Of a stretch of 64,000 nucleotides of DNA, positions 10,013-19,215 are shown piece after piece. Position 1 is the first letter of the stretch, and each line of letters begins with the position of its first letter. The DNA is from Parahoeflea olei. Its GTDB lineage: Bacteria; Pseudomonadota; Alphaproteobacteria; Rhizobiales; Rhizobiaceae. The translations under genes and the position numbers were made by a program. The notes under the pieces are model-generated. The model was not told the DNA's origin and searched no databases. It saw nothing but the letters and a program-made list of their open reading frames with translations. The stretch lies in contig NZ_LQZT01000001.1 of NCBI RefSeq assembly GCF_001703635.1, forward strand, positions 295,140-359,139, read 5' to 3'.

Positions 10013-11266
10013 ATGACCGCATATTTCGACGACCGCGAGACCCGGGCGCCCGACGCCCGGGAACGTGAGACTTTCGAAGGCCTCCGGGCGCTGCTCGCGC
10101 GCAGCCTGAAGCGGCTGCCCGCGCTCGACGCCTGGCTCGGCCATCCCGATCCGGCACAGCTTGCCGACCGGGCGGCGCTGGCGAAACTGCCGGTGCTGCG
10201 CAAGCCCGACCTCATGGAAATGCAGGCGGAGAACCCGCCCTTCGGCGGGCTTGCCGATCCCGAGGCACTCAAGGGCAACCGCGTGTTCCTGTCGCCCGGC
10301 CCGGTGTGGGAGCCGCAGGGGCTCGGCGCTGATCCCTGGGCTGCCGCAAGGGCGCTGTTCGCGGCCGGCTTCCGCACCGGCGACATCCTGCACAATTGCC
10401 TCGCCTATCACATGACGCCCGGCGGCTTCATCCTCGACGAAGGCGCGCGCGCGCTCGGCTGCCTCGTATTCCCCGCTGGCCCCGGCAACACCGAGGCTCA
10501 GGTCGATGCCGCGGCACGGCTCAAGCCGACCGGCTATGCGGGCACACCCGACTACCTCAAGGTGATCCTCGAGAAGGCCGACGAACTCGGCCGCGATCTC
10601 GGCTCCATCAAGCGTGCGCTGGTCTCCGGCGGCGCGCTGTTTCCCTCGCTCCGGACCTATTACGCCGGGCGCGGCATATCCGTGCTGCAGTGCTATGCCA
10701 CCGCCGATCTCGGCGTGATCGCCTATGAGAGCGCCGATGCCGAAGGCGCGCCGCATCCCGGCATGATCGTCAACGAGGAGATGATCGTCGAGATCGTCCG
10801 CCCCGGCACCGGCGACCCGCTGCCCGACGGCGAAGTCGGAGAACTCGTCGTCACCAGCCTGAACCCCGCCTATCCGCTGATCCGCTTCGGCACCGGCGAT
10901 CTCTCGGCAATCCTGCCCGGGACATCGCCCTGCGGGCGCACAAACATGCGGATTTCCGGCTGGATGGGCCGCGCCGACCAGCGCACCAAGGTCAAGGGCA
11001 TGTTTGTCGACCCCAGGCAGATCGCCGAGATCGTCAAGGCGCATCCGGAGATCGCCCGCGCCCGGCTGGTGGTGGCGCGTGCGGGCGACGCCGATGCCAT
11101 GACGCTTAAGGTCGAGCCCGCCAGTGGCGCCACGCCCGACACCGCTGTCATCGAAGCGACACTTGCCGCGGTTACCAAGCTCAGGGGGACGGTCGAAATC
11201 GCGGCCGCCGGCAGCCTTGCCAATGACGGCAAGGTGATCGCCGACGAGCGCGACTACACGGCCTGA
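10013..11266 (+). CDS. PaaK-like adenylate-forming enzyme with an altered ATP loop
   Basis: A 417-residue member of the phenylacetate-CoA ligase-like group of the ANL superfamily. Seen in order: an N-terminal LPVLRKPDL segment, VSGGALFPSLRTYY, the QCYATADLGVIAYE stretch matching the A5-type motif, LIRFGTGDLSAIL (the Asp that binds the ribose of AMP) and GRADQRTKVKGMFVDP leading to the C-terminal lid. Where PaaK proteins carry the P-loop SSGTTGxP, this one reads LSPGPVWEPQG, so the usual Ser/Thr/Gly loop is missing. An aromatic or other carboxylate ligase function is therefore uncertain. It follows omp10 closely, with GGGAGG before the ATG. Confidence 0.7.
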   Translation: MTAYFDDRETRAPDARERETFEGLRALLARSLKRLPALDAWLGHPDPAQLADRAALAKLPVLRKPDLMEMQAENPPFGGLADPEALKGNRVFLSPGPVWEPQGLGADPWAAARALFAAGFRTGDILHNCLAYHMTPGGFILDEGARALGCLVFPAGPGNTEAQVDAAARLKPTGYAGTPDYLKVILEKADELGRDLGSIKRALVSGGALFPSLRTYYAGRGISVLQCYATADLGVIAYESADAEGAPHPGMIVNEEMIVEIVRPGTGDPLPDGEVGELVVTSLNPAYPLIRFGTGDLSAILPGTSPCGRTNMRISGWMGRADQRTKVKGMFVDPRQIAEIVKAHPEIARARLVVARAGDADAMTLKVEPASGATPDTAVIEATLAAVTKLRGTVEIAAAGSLANDGKVIADERDYTA

Positions 11267-11490
11267 CCGCACCGGACCATTCCATTTGCGTCGAACCCGG
11301 CGAAGCGGCGCCGGACCGTGGCCGCACGGCGAAACCCTTGCCCCCGCCGTGCCGGCTGCGGCATCGCGATGCGGCCGAGCTTGGCTCTTGATGTTCCGGC
11401 CCGATGATGAAAACATCGCCTCAAGCTTGCCGACAGGCCCGGACACACGGACCGATATCAGGCAGCGGGCATTAGAACAGGGAACCAACC

Positions 11491-13551
11491 ATGACCAAAC
11501 TCATCAAACGCGCGCTTTTGTCGGCGTCGATCCTGGGCTTGAGCTCGGGCGCGGCCTTCGCCGATTACACCTTGACGATTTTGCACATCAATGACTGGCA
11601 CAGCCGCATTGAATCCAACAACAAATACGAATCCACCTGCTCTGCCGAGGAAGAGGCAGAGGACAAGTGCATCGGCGGCGCAGCGCGGCTGGTGACGGCG
11701 GTCGCCGAACGCCGCAAGGCCCATGACGGCGGCAACCTGCTGCTGCTGAACGGCGGCGACAATTTCCAGGGCTCGCTGTTCTACACCACCTACAAGGGCA
11801 CGGTCGAAGCCGAATTCCTCAACCTGATGAAGTTCGACGCCATGACCGTGGGCAACCACGAATTCGATGACGGCGAAGAGGCGCTGGTGCCGTTCCTCGA
11901 AAAGATCGAGTTTCCGGTGCTCTCGGCCAATGTCGCGCCCGGCGCCTCCTCCAAGGTCGGGGACATGATCAAGCCCTCGATCGTGATCGAAGTCGGCGGC
12001 GAGAAGATCGGCATCGTCGGCGCCGTGACCAACGACACCCCCGACATCTCCTCCCCCGGCCCCAACATCCTGATCGCCGACGACATCCAGACGATCACCG
12101 CCGAGGTCGAGAAGCTGAAAGCCGAAGGCGTCAACAAGATCATCGCGCTGACCCATGTGGGCTACCCGCGCGACAAGGAAATGATCGCCAAGATCCCCGG
12201 CGTCGACGTGGTGGTCGGCGGCCATTCGCACTCGCTGCTGTCGAACACCGACGAAAAGGCCGAAGGGCCCTATCCGACCATGATCGACAACCCCGAAGGC
12301 TATCAGGTCCCGGTCACCCAGGCGGCCTCCTATTCGAAATATCTCGGCGAATTCACCGTGACCTTCGATGACAACGGCGTGGTCAAGGAAGCCAAGGGCG
12401 ATCCGATCTATCTCGACAGTTCGGTCAAGCCGGACGAGACCGTGCTCGCGCGCATCAAGGAACTCGCCGCGCCGATCGAGGAGCTGAAGACCCGGAAGGT
12501 GTCGGAAACCACCGAGGGAATCGACGGCTCGCGCGAGACCTGCCGCTCCACCGAATGCTCGATGGGCAACCTGGTCACCGACGCCATGGTCGACCGGGTC
12601 AAGGACCAGGGCGTGACCATCGCCATCCAGAACGGCGGCGGCCTGCGCGCCTCCATCGACCAGGGCGAGATCACCATGGGCGAAGTGCTCTCGGTGCTGC
12701 CGTTCCAGAACACGCTGGCAACCTTCGAACTCAAGGGCTCCGACGTGGTCGCCGCGCTGGAGAACGGCGCCAGCCAGATCGAGGAAGGCGCCGGCCGCTT
12801 TGCCCAGGTCTCGGGCCTGCGCTACACCTTCGACAAGGACGCCCCGGCCGGTTCGCGCATCAAGTCGGTCGAGGTCAAGAAGGGCGACGGCTTCGAGCCG
12901 ATCGATCCGGACGCCACCTACATGGTCGCCACCAACAACTACATGCGCGGCGGCGGCGACGGCTATGCGGTGTTCAAGTCGGCCGGCATGAACGCCTACG
13001 ACTTCGGCCCCGGCCTCGAGCAGGTGGTGGCCGACTATCTGGAAAAGAACGCGCCCTACACGCCTTACACCGACGGCCGCGTTGCCGCCGTGACGGCCGC
13101 GACCACCGAACCGGCGGCGGCGGAAGAAGCCGCTCCGGCCGAAGAAGCGGCGCCGGCCGCTGAACCCGCGGCGGAAGCTGCCCCGGCGACCGAAACGGCG
13201 CCTGCGGCAGAAGCGGCGCCCACGCCGGAAACCGCTCCGGCAGCAGAAGCGACACCCGCGGCAGAAGCGGCTCCCGCTCCCGCGGCAGAAACTGCACCCG
13301 CGGCAGAAGCCGCTCCGGCGGCGGAAGCTGCACCCGCGGCAGAAGCTGCACCCGCGGCGGAAACCGCTCCGGCTGCCGACGCGGCGATGGACGCCAAGCA
13401 CCATGTGATCGCAGCCGGAGACACCCTTTGGGACCTGGCCGCGACCTATTACGGCGATCCCGAAATGTGGAAAAAGATCGCGGACGCCAATCCGTCGATC
13501 TCCCCCAACAATATGGAGATCGGCCAGACCCTGACCATTCCGGCCAAGTAA
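11491..13551 (+). CDS. Secreted 5'-nucleotidase/metallophosphatase with Ala/Pro/Glu repeat linker and C-terminal LysM
   Basis: A 686-residue exported protein. Residues 1-23 are a signal peptide ending SGAAFA. The N-terminal calcineurin-like phosphatase domain shows metal motifs LHINDWHSR, NGGDNFQGS, VGNHEFDDGE and VVGGHSHSLL. The C-terminal nucleotidase domain has IQNGGGLRASIDQGEIT and the substrate-binding NNYMRGGGDGY. Residues of about 535-630 are a run of AAP/AAE repeats, and the last 55 residues form a LysM domain (HVIAAGDTLWDLAATYYG to MEIGQTLTIPAK). Family members hydrolyse nucleotides or cyclic nucleotide phosphates in the periplasm. The linker plus LysM suggests that the enzyme is tethered to peptidoglycan. 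A terminator follows at 13577. Confidence 0.9.
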   Translation: MTKLIKRALLSASILGLSSGAAFADYTLTILHINDWHSRIESNNKYESTCSAEEEAEDKCIGGAARLVTAVAERRKAHDGGNLLLLNGGDNFQGSLFYTTYKGTVEAEFLNLMKFDAMTVGNHEFDDGEEALVPFLEKIEFPVLSANVAPGASSKVGDMIKPSIVIEVGGEKIGIVGAVTNDTPDISSPGPNILIADDIQTITAEVEKLKAEGVNKIIALTHVGYPRDKEMIAKIPGVDVVVGGHSHSLLSNTDEKAEGPYPTMIDNPEGYQVPVTQAASYSKYLGEFTVTFDDNGVVKEAKGDPIYLDSSVKPDETVLARIKELAAPIEELKTRKVSETTEGIDGSRETCRSTECSMGNLVTDAMVDRVKDQGVTIAIQNGGGLRASIDQGEITMGEVLSVLPFQNTLATFELKGSDVVAALENGASQIEEGAGRFAQVSGLRYTFDKDAPAGSRIKSVEVKKGDGFEPIDPDATYMVATNNYMRGGGDGYAVFKSAGMNAYDFGPGLEQVVADYLEKNAPYTPYTDGRVAAVTAATTEPAAAEEAAPAEEAAPAAEPAAEAAPATETAPAAEAAPTPETAPAAEATPAAEAAPAPAAETAPAAEAAPAAEAAPAAEAAPAAETAPAADAAMDAKHHVIAAGDTLWDLAATYYGDPEMWKKIADANPSISPNNMEIGQTLTIPAK

Positions 13552-13576
13552 GCCGGTCGCATCGTCCTTCGCCAAA

Positions 13577-13602
13577 GGGTCCGGTTCGCCGGGCCCTTTT
13601 TT
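13577..13602 (+). terminator. Rho-independent terminator after the 5'-nucleotidase gene
   Basis: Arms GGGTCCGG (13577-13584) and CCGGGCCC (13589-13596) pair with one G-T wobble around a stable TTCG tetraloop, followed by six T. It separates the nucleotidase gene from hemH. Confidence 0.85.
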
Positions 13603-13706
13603 GCTGTTTGCAGATTCACGCGGACAGGCCTGGCAGATGATTGATTTGTCGGGTTATGTCACTATGTTCCCCAGCAACATCGACCTTGATCCGCAAAGCA
13701 CATGAA

Positions 13707-14783
13707 ATGGACGCCACCTTGAATACCCGTGTGATCCAATATGACGAGGCGTCCCGCGCCGTGGGCGAGCTTCCGCCCGACCATGCACCGGTGAAGATCC
13801 AGAAAGTCGGGGTCCTGCTCGTCAATCTGGGCACGCCGGACGGCACCGACTACAAGTCGATGCGCCGCTATCTCAAGGAATTCCTGACCGACAAGCGCGT
13901 GATCGAGTGGCCGCGGGCGCTGTGGTACCCGATCCTGTTCGGCATCGTCCTCAACACCCGGCCCAAGCGCGTGGGCAAGGCCTATGAGGAGATCTGGAAC
14001 CACGAACTCGGCGAGAGCTTTCTCAGGACCTATACCCGCAATCAGGCGCAGCAGCTGGGCGGGAGCCTGTCCGCCCATCCCGCGGTGATGGTCGACTGGG
14101 CGATGCGCTACGGCCAGCCCTCGATCCCCGACCGGATGCAGGCGCTGAAAGACGCGGGCTGCGACCGCATCCTGCTGTTCCCGCTCTATCCGCAATATGC
14201 CGCGGCGACGACGGCCACCGTCAACGACAAGGCCTTCCAGGCGATGATGGACATGCGCTGGCAGCCGGCGATCCGCACCGTCCCGCCCTATCACGACGAC
14301 CCGGTCTATATCGACGCCATCGCCAATTCGATCGAGACCCATCTCGCAAGCCTCGACTGGGAGCCGGAGATCGTGCTCACCTCGTTCCACGGCATTCCGC
14401 AATCCTACTTCCTCAAGGGCGATCCCTATCACTGCCAGTGCCTCAAGACCGCACGGCTGGTGCGCGAACGCCTGGGCTGGTCCAAGGAGAAGCTGATGCC
14501 GACCTTCCAGTCGCGCTTCGGCCCCGAGGAATGGCTTCAGCCCTATACCGACAAGACCGTCGAGAAGCTCGCGCAGGACGGCGTGAAGCGCATCGCGGTG
14601 ATCAATCCGGGCTTCGTGTCCGACTGCCTGGAAACGCTCGAGGAAATCGCGGGCGAGGCGGGCGAACTGTTCCATGAGAACGGCGGCGAGCATTTCACCC
14701 ATATTCCCTGCCTCAACGACAGTGCCGAGGGCATGCGCGTGATCGAATCCGTCGTGCGCCGCGAGTTGCAGGGCTGGATCTGA
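13707..14783 (+). CDS. hemH: Ferrochelatase
   Basis: A 358-residue ferrochelatase that inserts ferrous iron into protoporphyrin IX, the last step of heme synthesis. Family marks are VGVLLVNLGTPDGTDY at the N-terminus, the active-site His segment TSFHGIPQSYFLKGDPYHCQC near residue 225 and TFQSRFGPEEWLQPYTD. The late conserved Glu region is NPGFVSDCLETLEEI. The frame extends up to 13641, but the first Met followed by family-like sequence is at 13707. A terminator separates it from the preceding gene, so it should have its own promoter in the gap. A hairpin at 14849-14885 follows. Confidence 0.94.
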   Translation: MDATLNTRVIQYDEASRAVGELPPDHAPVKIQKVGVLLVNLGTPDGTDYKSMRRYLKEFLTDKRVIEWPRALWYPILFGIVLNTRPKRVGKAYEEIWNHELGESFLRTYTRNQAQQLGGSLSAHPAVMVDWAMRYGQPSIPDRMQALKDAGCDRILLFPLYPQYAAATTATVNDKAFQAMMDMRWQPAIRTVPPYHDDPVYIDAIANSIETHLASLDWEPEIVLTSFHGIPQSYFLKGDPYHCQCLKTARLVRERLGWSKEKLMPTFQSRFGPEEWLQPYTDKTVEKLAQDGVKRIAVINPGFVSDCLETLEEIAGEAGELFHENGGEHFTHIPCLNDSAEGMRVIESVVRRELQGWI

Positions 14784-14848
14784 ACCCCGTTGCGGCCGCG
14801 CAAATATTGCAACGCCCGGTCGGACGGATTACCTCTATGAGGACCAAG

Positions 14849-14885
14849 GCCGGCATCGCAGCAAAAGCTGCGCGCCGGCATGTTT
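14849..14885 (+). terminator. Possible terminator after hemH
   Basis: A two-part stem: GCCGGC (14849-14854) with GCCGGC (14874-14879), and CGCAGC (14857-14862) with GCTGCG (14867-14872), AAAA loop, then TTTT at 14882-14885. The internal mismatch and short T-run make it only moderately convincing. Confidence 0.45.
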
Positions 14886-14950
14886 TGCATCATCAGCCAG
14901 ACCCGTTCCCGCCGCAAGCGTGACGGTCGGCGGACCCGGGAGGTCATGGC

Positions 14951-15961
14951 ATGTTGGGACTGGGACTGGACATCACGGTTGGCGTGATCGTCGTCATCGC
15001 GCTTCTTGTTCTGTTTTCGGCGGTCAAGACGGTGCCGCAGGGCTATGCCTATACGGTCGAACGCTTCGGCCGCTACACCCGCACGCTGACGCCCGGCCTC
15101 AACCTTCTTGTGCCGTTCATCGACCGCATCGGCCGCAAGATCAACATCATGGAACAGGTGCTCGATATCCCCACCCAGGAGGTCATCACCCGGGACAATG
15201 CCTCGGTCTCGTCCGACGCGGTCTCGTTCTACCAGGTGCTCAACCCGGCCGAGGCCGCCTACCAGGTTGCCAATCTCGAGCTGGCGCTCATCAACCTGAC
15301 CATGACCAATATCCGCTCGGTGATGGGCTCGATGGATCTCGACGAGCTCCTTTCCAACCGCGATGCCATCAATGACCGGCTGCTCCGGGTGGTCGACCAG
15401 GCCGCTGCTCCCTGGGGCATCAAGATCACCCGTGTCGAGATCAAGGACATCGCGCCGCCGGTGGACCTGGTCGAGGCCATGGGCCGGCAGATGAAGGCCG
15501 AGCGCGAGAAACGCGCCGAAGTGCTGGAGGCCGAAGGTTTCCGCAACGCCCAGATCCTGCGCGCGGAGGGCGCCAAGCAGTCCGCCATCCTCGAGGCCGA
15601 AGGCCGCCGCGATGCCGCCTTCCGTGACGCCGAGGCGCGCGAGCGACTGGCCGAAGCCGAGGCCAAGGCCACGCAGATGATGTCGACTGCCATCTCCGAA
15701 GGCGACCCCGCCGCGGTCAACTATTTCGTGGCGCAGAAATACACCGAAGCGCTCGGCAAGATCGCCACCGCCAACAACCAGAAGGTCATCCTGATGCCGC
15801 TCGAAGCCTCGGCGCTGATCGGCTCGCTCGGCGGCATCGGCGAGATCGCCCGCGAGGTCTTCGGCCGGGATGGCGCGCAGCCCGCCCCTGCCCGGCAGGC
15901 ACGCGCGCCGCGGCCCTCCACGCCCGGCATCTCCGGACCCGGCAGGGAACCCGAGGCATGA
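14951..15961 (+). CDS. SPFH/Band 7 membrane protein (QmcA/stomatin type)
   Basis: A 336-residue membrane-anchored protein. Residues of about 8-26 form one transmembrane helix ([17 protein letters not shown]). The SPFH domain follows, with [19 protein letters not shown], the [20 protein letters not shown] strand and the [14 protein letters not shown] segment. A long Glu/Ala-rich coiled coil ([19 protein letters not shown] and on) comes before a variable Pro/Arg tail. Stomatin-like proteins form oligomeric scaffolds in membrane microdomains and often sit beside NfeD partners, as here: the stop overlaps the next ATG by four bases. No protease domain is present. Confidence 0.9.
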   Translation: MLGLGLDITVGVIVVIALLVLFSAVKTVPQGYAYTVERFGRYTRTLTPGLNLLVPFIDRIGRKINIMEQVLDIPTQEVITRDNASVSSDAVSFYQVLNPAEAAYQVANLELALINLTMTNIRSVMGSMDLDELLSNRDAINDRLLRVVDQAAAPWGIKITRVEIKDIAPPVDLVEAMGRQMKAEREKRAEVLEAEGFRNAQILRAEGAKQSAILEAEGRRDAAFRDAEARERLAEAEAKATQMMSTAISEGDPAAVNYFVAQKYTEALGKIATANNQKVILMPLEASALIGSLGGIGEIAREVFGRDGAQPAPARQARAPRPSTPGISGPGREPEA

Positions 15962-16416
15962 TCGCGCAGGTTCTGAGTGAACTCGGTCCCTGGTCCTGGT
16001 GGATCGTCGGCCTCGTCTTCCTGGGGCTCGAGATCCTGGTTCCAGGCGTGTTCCTGCTCTGGATCGGGCTTGCCGCCATCGTCGTGGGCGCACTGTCATT
16101 CCTGCTCTGGGGCGCGGACCTGTGGAGCTGGCAATTGCAGATGCTGGTGTTTGCGGTTCTCTCGCTGGTCTTCGCGGTGGTCGGCCGGCGCATCACCGCC
16201 GCCAATGCCCGCTCCGACCAGCCGATGCTCAACCGCCGCGTCGAAGGCCTGGTCGGCCGCACGGCAACGCTTGAGGAGCCGATCCGCGACGGCAAGGGCC
16301 GGGTCCGGCTCGACGACACCACCTGGATCGTTCAGGGACCGGAAATGCCGGCGGGCGCCCGGGTGCGCATCGTCATGGCCCAGGCCGGCTGCCTGACGGT
16401 GGAACCCGCAACCTGA
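15958..16416 (+). CDS. NfeD-family membrane protein, partner of the SPFH protein
   Basis: A 152-residue protein with three probable transmembrane helices in the first 80 residues ([20 protein letters not shown], then [16 protein letters not shown] and [15 protein letters not shown]). A C-terminal OB-fold NfeD domain follows ([19 protein letters not shown] to [15 protein letters not shown]). The start ATG overlaps the SPFH gene stop (ATGA). NfeD proteins bind stomatin-like partners and influence their assembly in the membrane. This is the short NfeD form without the ClpP-like protease domain. It converges on kdsD with only 26 bases between. Confidence 0.9.
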   Translation: MIAQVLSELGPWSWWIVGLVFLGLEILVPGVFLLWIGLAAIVVGALSFLLWGADLWSWQLQMLVFAVLSLVFAVVGRRITAANARSDQPMLNRRVEGLVGRTATLEEPIRDGKGRVRLDDTTWIVQGPEMPAGARVRIVMAQAGCLTVEPAT

Positions 16417-16442
16417 CCGGCGCCTGACGCGGGACGCGGCTT

Positions 16443-17438
16443 TCAGGCGACGCCGATCCGCAGAAGATCGTGGAAATGGACGATGCCGACCGGCAGGCGG
16501 TCCTGATCGGTGACGATCAGCGCGCCGATGGCATTCTTGTTCAGGATCGCCATCGCCGTGCTCGCAAGCGCGGTCGGCGCGACGGTCTTGGGTTGGCTCG
16601 TCATGATCGCATCGATCGGCAGCTCGACCAGGTTGCGCCCCAGATTGCGCGCCACGTCGCCATCGGTCACGATACCGATCAGCCGCCCGTCAGCGCCCGT
16701 GACCCCGACACAGCCGAACTTGCGCTGCGACAGCGTCATGATGGCATCCTGTGCGGGCGTGCCCGAAGGCACCAGCGGCACCGACTCGCCGCTGTGCATC
16801 ACATCGGCCACATGCGCCAGATTGGCACCGAGCTGGCCGCCGGGATGGAAGGTGTGGAAATCGCCTGCCGTAAACCCCTTGGCCTCGAGCAGCGCGACCG
16901 CGAGCGCATCGCCGAGCGCGAGCTGCATCAGCGTCGAGGTGGTGGGCGCGAGCCCGTGCGGGCAGGCTTCCTGTTCGCGCGGCAACAGCATGACGATGTC
17001 GGCCTCGCGGGCGAGCGCCGAATGCGCGCCCGCGGTAAAGGCGATCAGCGGGATCTGGAACCGCCTGGAATAGGCGACGATGCCCTTGAGCTCCGCGCTT
17101 TCGCCCGACCAGGAGAGAACGATGATCGCGTCGTCGCGGGCGATCATCCCGAGATCGCCGTGATTGGCTTCGGCAGGATGCACGAAATGCGACGGCGTGC
17201 CGGTGGAGGCGAGCGTGGCGGCGATCTTGGCGCCGATATGGCCACTCTTGCCGACACCGGTGACGATCACCCGCCCGGTGATGCCGCCGAGCGCCTCGAC
17301 GGCGCGCACGAACGGGTCTGCGAGGCCATTGTCGAGCGCTTCGGCGAGGGCATCGAGCCCGCCGCGCTCGGTCAGGATTGTACGACGCGCGGAAAGCCGC
17401 ATCTCGTCGGCCGGGTAACCTGGGATGATCTTCTTCAT
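16443..17438 (-). CDS. kdsD: D-arabinose-5-phosphate isomerase (KpsF/GutQ/KdsD family)
   Basis: A 331-residue enzyme with an N-terminal SIS sugar isomerase domain (VIVTGVGKSGHIGAKIAATL, HPAEANHGDLGMI, LSWSGESAELKGI) and two C-terminal CBS domains (from MHSGESVPLV, and IMTSQPKTVAPTALASTAM). It converts ribulose 5-phosphate to arabinose 5-phosphate, the first step of Kdo synthesis for lipopolysaccharide. The frame runs up to 17486, but the Met at 17438 begins the family-like sequence KKIIPGYPADEMRL. It shares an envelope-related neighbourhood with an outer membrane protein gene and galU. Confidence 0.92.
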   Translation of the reverse strand: MKKIIPGYPADEMRLSARRTILTERGGLDALAEALDNGLADPFVRAVEALGGITGRVIVTGVGKSGHIGAKIAATLASTGTPSHFVHPAEANHGDLGMIARDDAIIVLSWSGESAELKGIVAYSRRFQIPLIAFTAGAHSALAREADIVMLLPREQEACPHGLAPTTSTLMQLALGDALAVALLEAKGFTAGDFHTFHPGGQLGANLAHVADVMHSGESVPLVPSGTPAQDAIMTLSQRKFGCVGVTGADGRLIGIVTDGDVARNLGRNLVELPIDAIMTSQPKTVAPTALASTAMAILNKNAIGALIVTDQDRLPVGIVHFHDLLRIGVA

Positions 17439-17577
17439 CGCGCCGGAATATCGCTTTGCCGCGCCCGTGTAAATCAACCTCGTCATGCTTGCGGCAAAGC
17501 GTCCGTTCGAAACCTTGCGTTAACCACAAGTGTTTACGGTTTGCAAAGATATGGCTGGCTGCGGACCCGAACACGCT

Positions 17578-19167
17578 ATGCGCAAGCAAGATACCACTGC
17601 TCCGACATCGGCGCGTCGCGCAGGCCTGCGTGCCGGTGCGCTTGCGCTCGGCGTGTTCGCGTGCAGTCCGGCGGCCTGGGCGCAGTCCGCCCCCGACACA
17701 GACACAGACACAGACACAGGCGCCTACGCGTTGCGCGGCACGACGTCGCAGCCTTCCGATGCCGCCTCCCGCGCGGCCGCGACACTCTATGGCGCGCTGC
17801 CCGCGCCCGCCACACGCCCGAGCCCCATACCCCGGGACCCGGCCGCGGCCGCGGCAAGCTCCGGCGCATCCGCGCGGACCATCGCGACCGAGCCGACAAC
17901 AGCCGGCGACCAGACCGGATCGATCGGCCCCGTCTCCGACCTCAGCCAGGCCGACCGGGACTATGCCGAAAGCCTGGGCCGCCAGAACGAGCGCACCGGA
18001 ACCGTCGACGGGCTGAGACGGATCCCGTCGACCGGCGCCGACACGGTCCCCGGTTTCATGCTGGGCACGCTCACGCTGCGGCCGACGATTGGCGAGCGGG
18101 TGGTGCACGAATCGGTCGACTATGGCAGCTCGAAGACCAGCCGGGTCTACAGCGAGACCACCGTATCGGGCACGTTGCAATCGGACTGGTCGCGGCACCA
18201 GCTCACCGTCGACGGCGCCGCCAGCTTCCAGAAGAACCTGTCCGGCACAGGAACGGAAGAGCCGAGGGCGAATATCGACGCCCGGCTCGACCTCGACCTC
18301 GTCAACGACGTGACCGCGACGCTCGGGGCGGGCTATTCCTATTCCGAGGAAAGCCGGACCGACCCGAACGCCATCGCCGGGGCGACCGCGCAATCGGGCA
18401 TCCACGAGTTCCGTTCCAGTGTCGGGCTTCGCAAGGATCTCGGCCTGTTGCGCGGCACGACCACGTTCGAGGTCACCCGCAGGCTCTATGGCGACGCCAC
18501 CTCCGCGAGCGGCGCGCCCATCAGCGTCGATGACCGCGACACGCTCGGCGCGGAACTGACCGCGCGGGTGGGCTATGCCCTCTCGCCGGCCCTGATCCCG
18601 TTCCTGGAAGCCTCCGTCGGCCGCGAGAAATATGACCAGCGCATCGACAACACCGGCGCCGAACGCTCGTCGATCACTTATGGCGTGCGCGCCGGCGCCG
18701 AATTCGACATGGGCGAGAAGCTCAGGGGCGAGCTTGCCGCGGGCTATGTGCTGCGCGACATCGACGACTCGAGCCTCGAGGACCTGAGCGGCCTGACGCT
18801 CGACGGGTCACTCGCCTGGTCGCCCCGGCGCGGCACGGATCTGAGCGCCGGCCTGACCACGAGGCTGGAATCGGCCACGGCCGCGGGCCAGTCCGGCTCG
18901 GTCGTCTACGGCTTCAACACGACGCTGACCCAGCAGATCCACTCCTCGGTGGTGGCGCGGCTGGGTGCGACCGCGGGACTGCGCGACTACGATCAGGCCA
19001 GCGGCCGCGCCGACCAGAAGAGCTACGGCGTGTCGACCGGACTCGTCTGGAGCATCAACCGCTACCTCGACCTGGAGGCGGATGCGAGCTACACCCGCAC
19101 CCGGGAGCCGGGCGTTACCGACGAAAAGACCGCCCGCGTCGCGCTCGGGCTCAAGCTCCGGCGGTAG
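17578..19167 (+). CDS. Outer membrane beta-barrel protein (putative porin, BBP2_2 type)
   Basis: A protein of about 529 residues with a signal peptide (AGLRAGALALGVFACSPAAWA, cleavage before QSAPD). Next come a disordered region with a (DT)4 repeat and Ala/Pro-rich sequence to about residue 140, then a long series of alternating amphipathic beta strands ending in an aromatic/Leu-rich C-terminus (ARVALGLKLRR). The architecture fits the alphaproteobacterial outer membrane protein family annotated as putative beta-barrel porin 2 (PF10082). These proteins are often near exopolysaccharide or envelope genes; its cargo is unknown. The start at 17578 is chosen over 17530 because it directly precedes the signal peptide. 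The hexanucleotide repeat is described separately. Confidence 0.75.
   Translation: MRKQDTTAPTSARRAGLRAGALALGVFACSPAAWAQSAPDTDTDTDTGAYALRGTTSQPSDAASRAAATLYGALPAPATRPSPIPRDPAAAAASSGASARTIATEPTTAGDQTGSIGPVSDLSQADRDYAESLGRQNERTGTVDGLRRIPSTGADTVPGFMLGTLTLRPTIGERVVHESVDYGSSKTSRVYSETTVSGTLQSDWSRHQLTVDGAASFQKNLSGTGTEEPRANIDARLDLDLVNDVTATLGAGYSYSEESRTDPNAIAGATAQSGIHEFRSSVGLRKDLGLLRGTTTFEVTRRLYGDATSASGAPISVDDRDTLGAELTARVGYALSPALIPFLEASVGREKYDQRIDNTGAERSSITYGVRAGAEFDMGEKLRGELAAGYVLRDIDDSSLEDLSGLTLDGSLAWSPRRGTDLSAGLTTRLESATAAGQSGSVVYGFNTTLTQQIHSSVVARLGATAGLRDYDQASGRADQKSYGVSTGLVWSINRYLDLEADASYTRTREPGVTDEKTARVALGLKLRR
17695..17718 (+). repeat. Short tandem repeat, GACACA x4, inside the beta-barrel gene
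   Basis: Four perfect GACACA units code for alternating Asp-Thr just after the signal peptide. The unit is six bases, so gain or loss of copies would keep the frame and only change the length of the disordered N-terminus. Confidence 0.85.
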
Positions 19168-19215
19168 GCCGCCGCCGTCCGGCCGGACGCATAAGGGACG
19201 CGCCAGTGAGCCGGT

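Noticed and set aside
11458..13575. Minus-strand frame of 705 codons opposite the 5'-nucleotidase, with a Cys/Arg/Phe/Gly-rich repeat part
   Set aside because: The odd repeat is just the reverse complement of the Ala/Pro/Glu-coding repeat.
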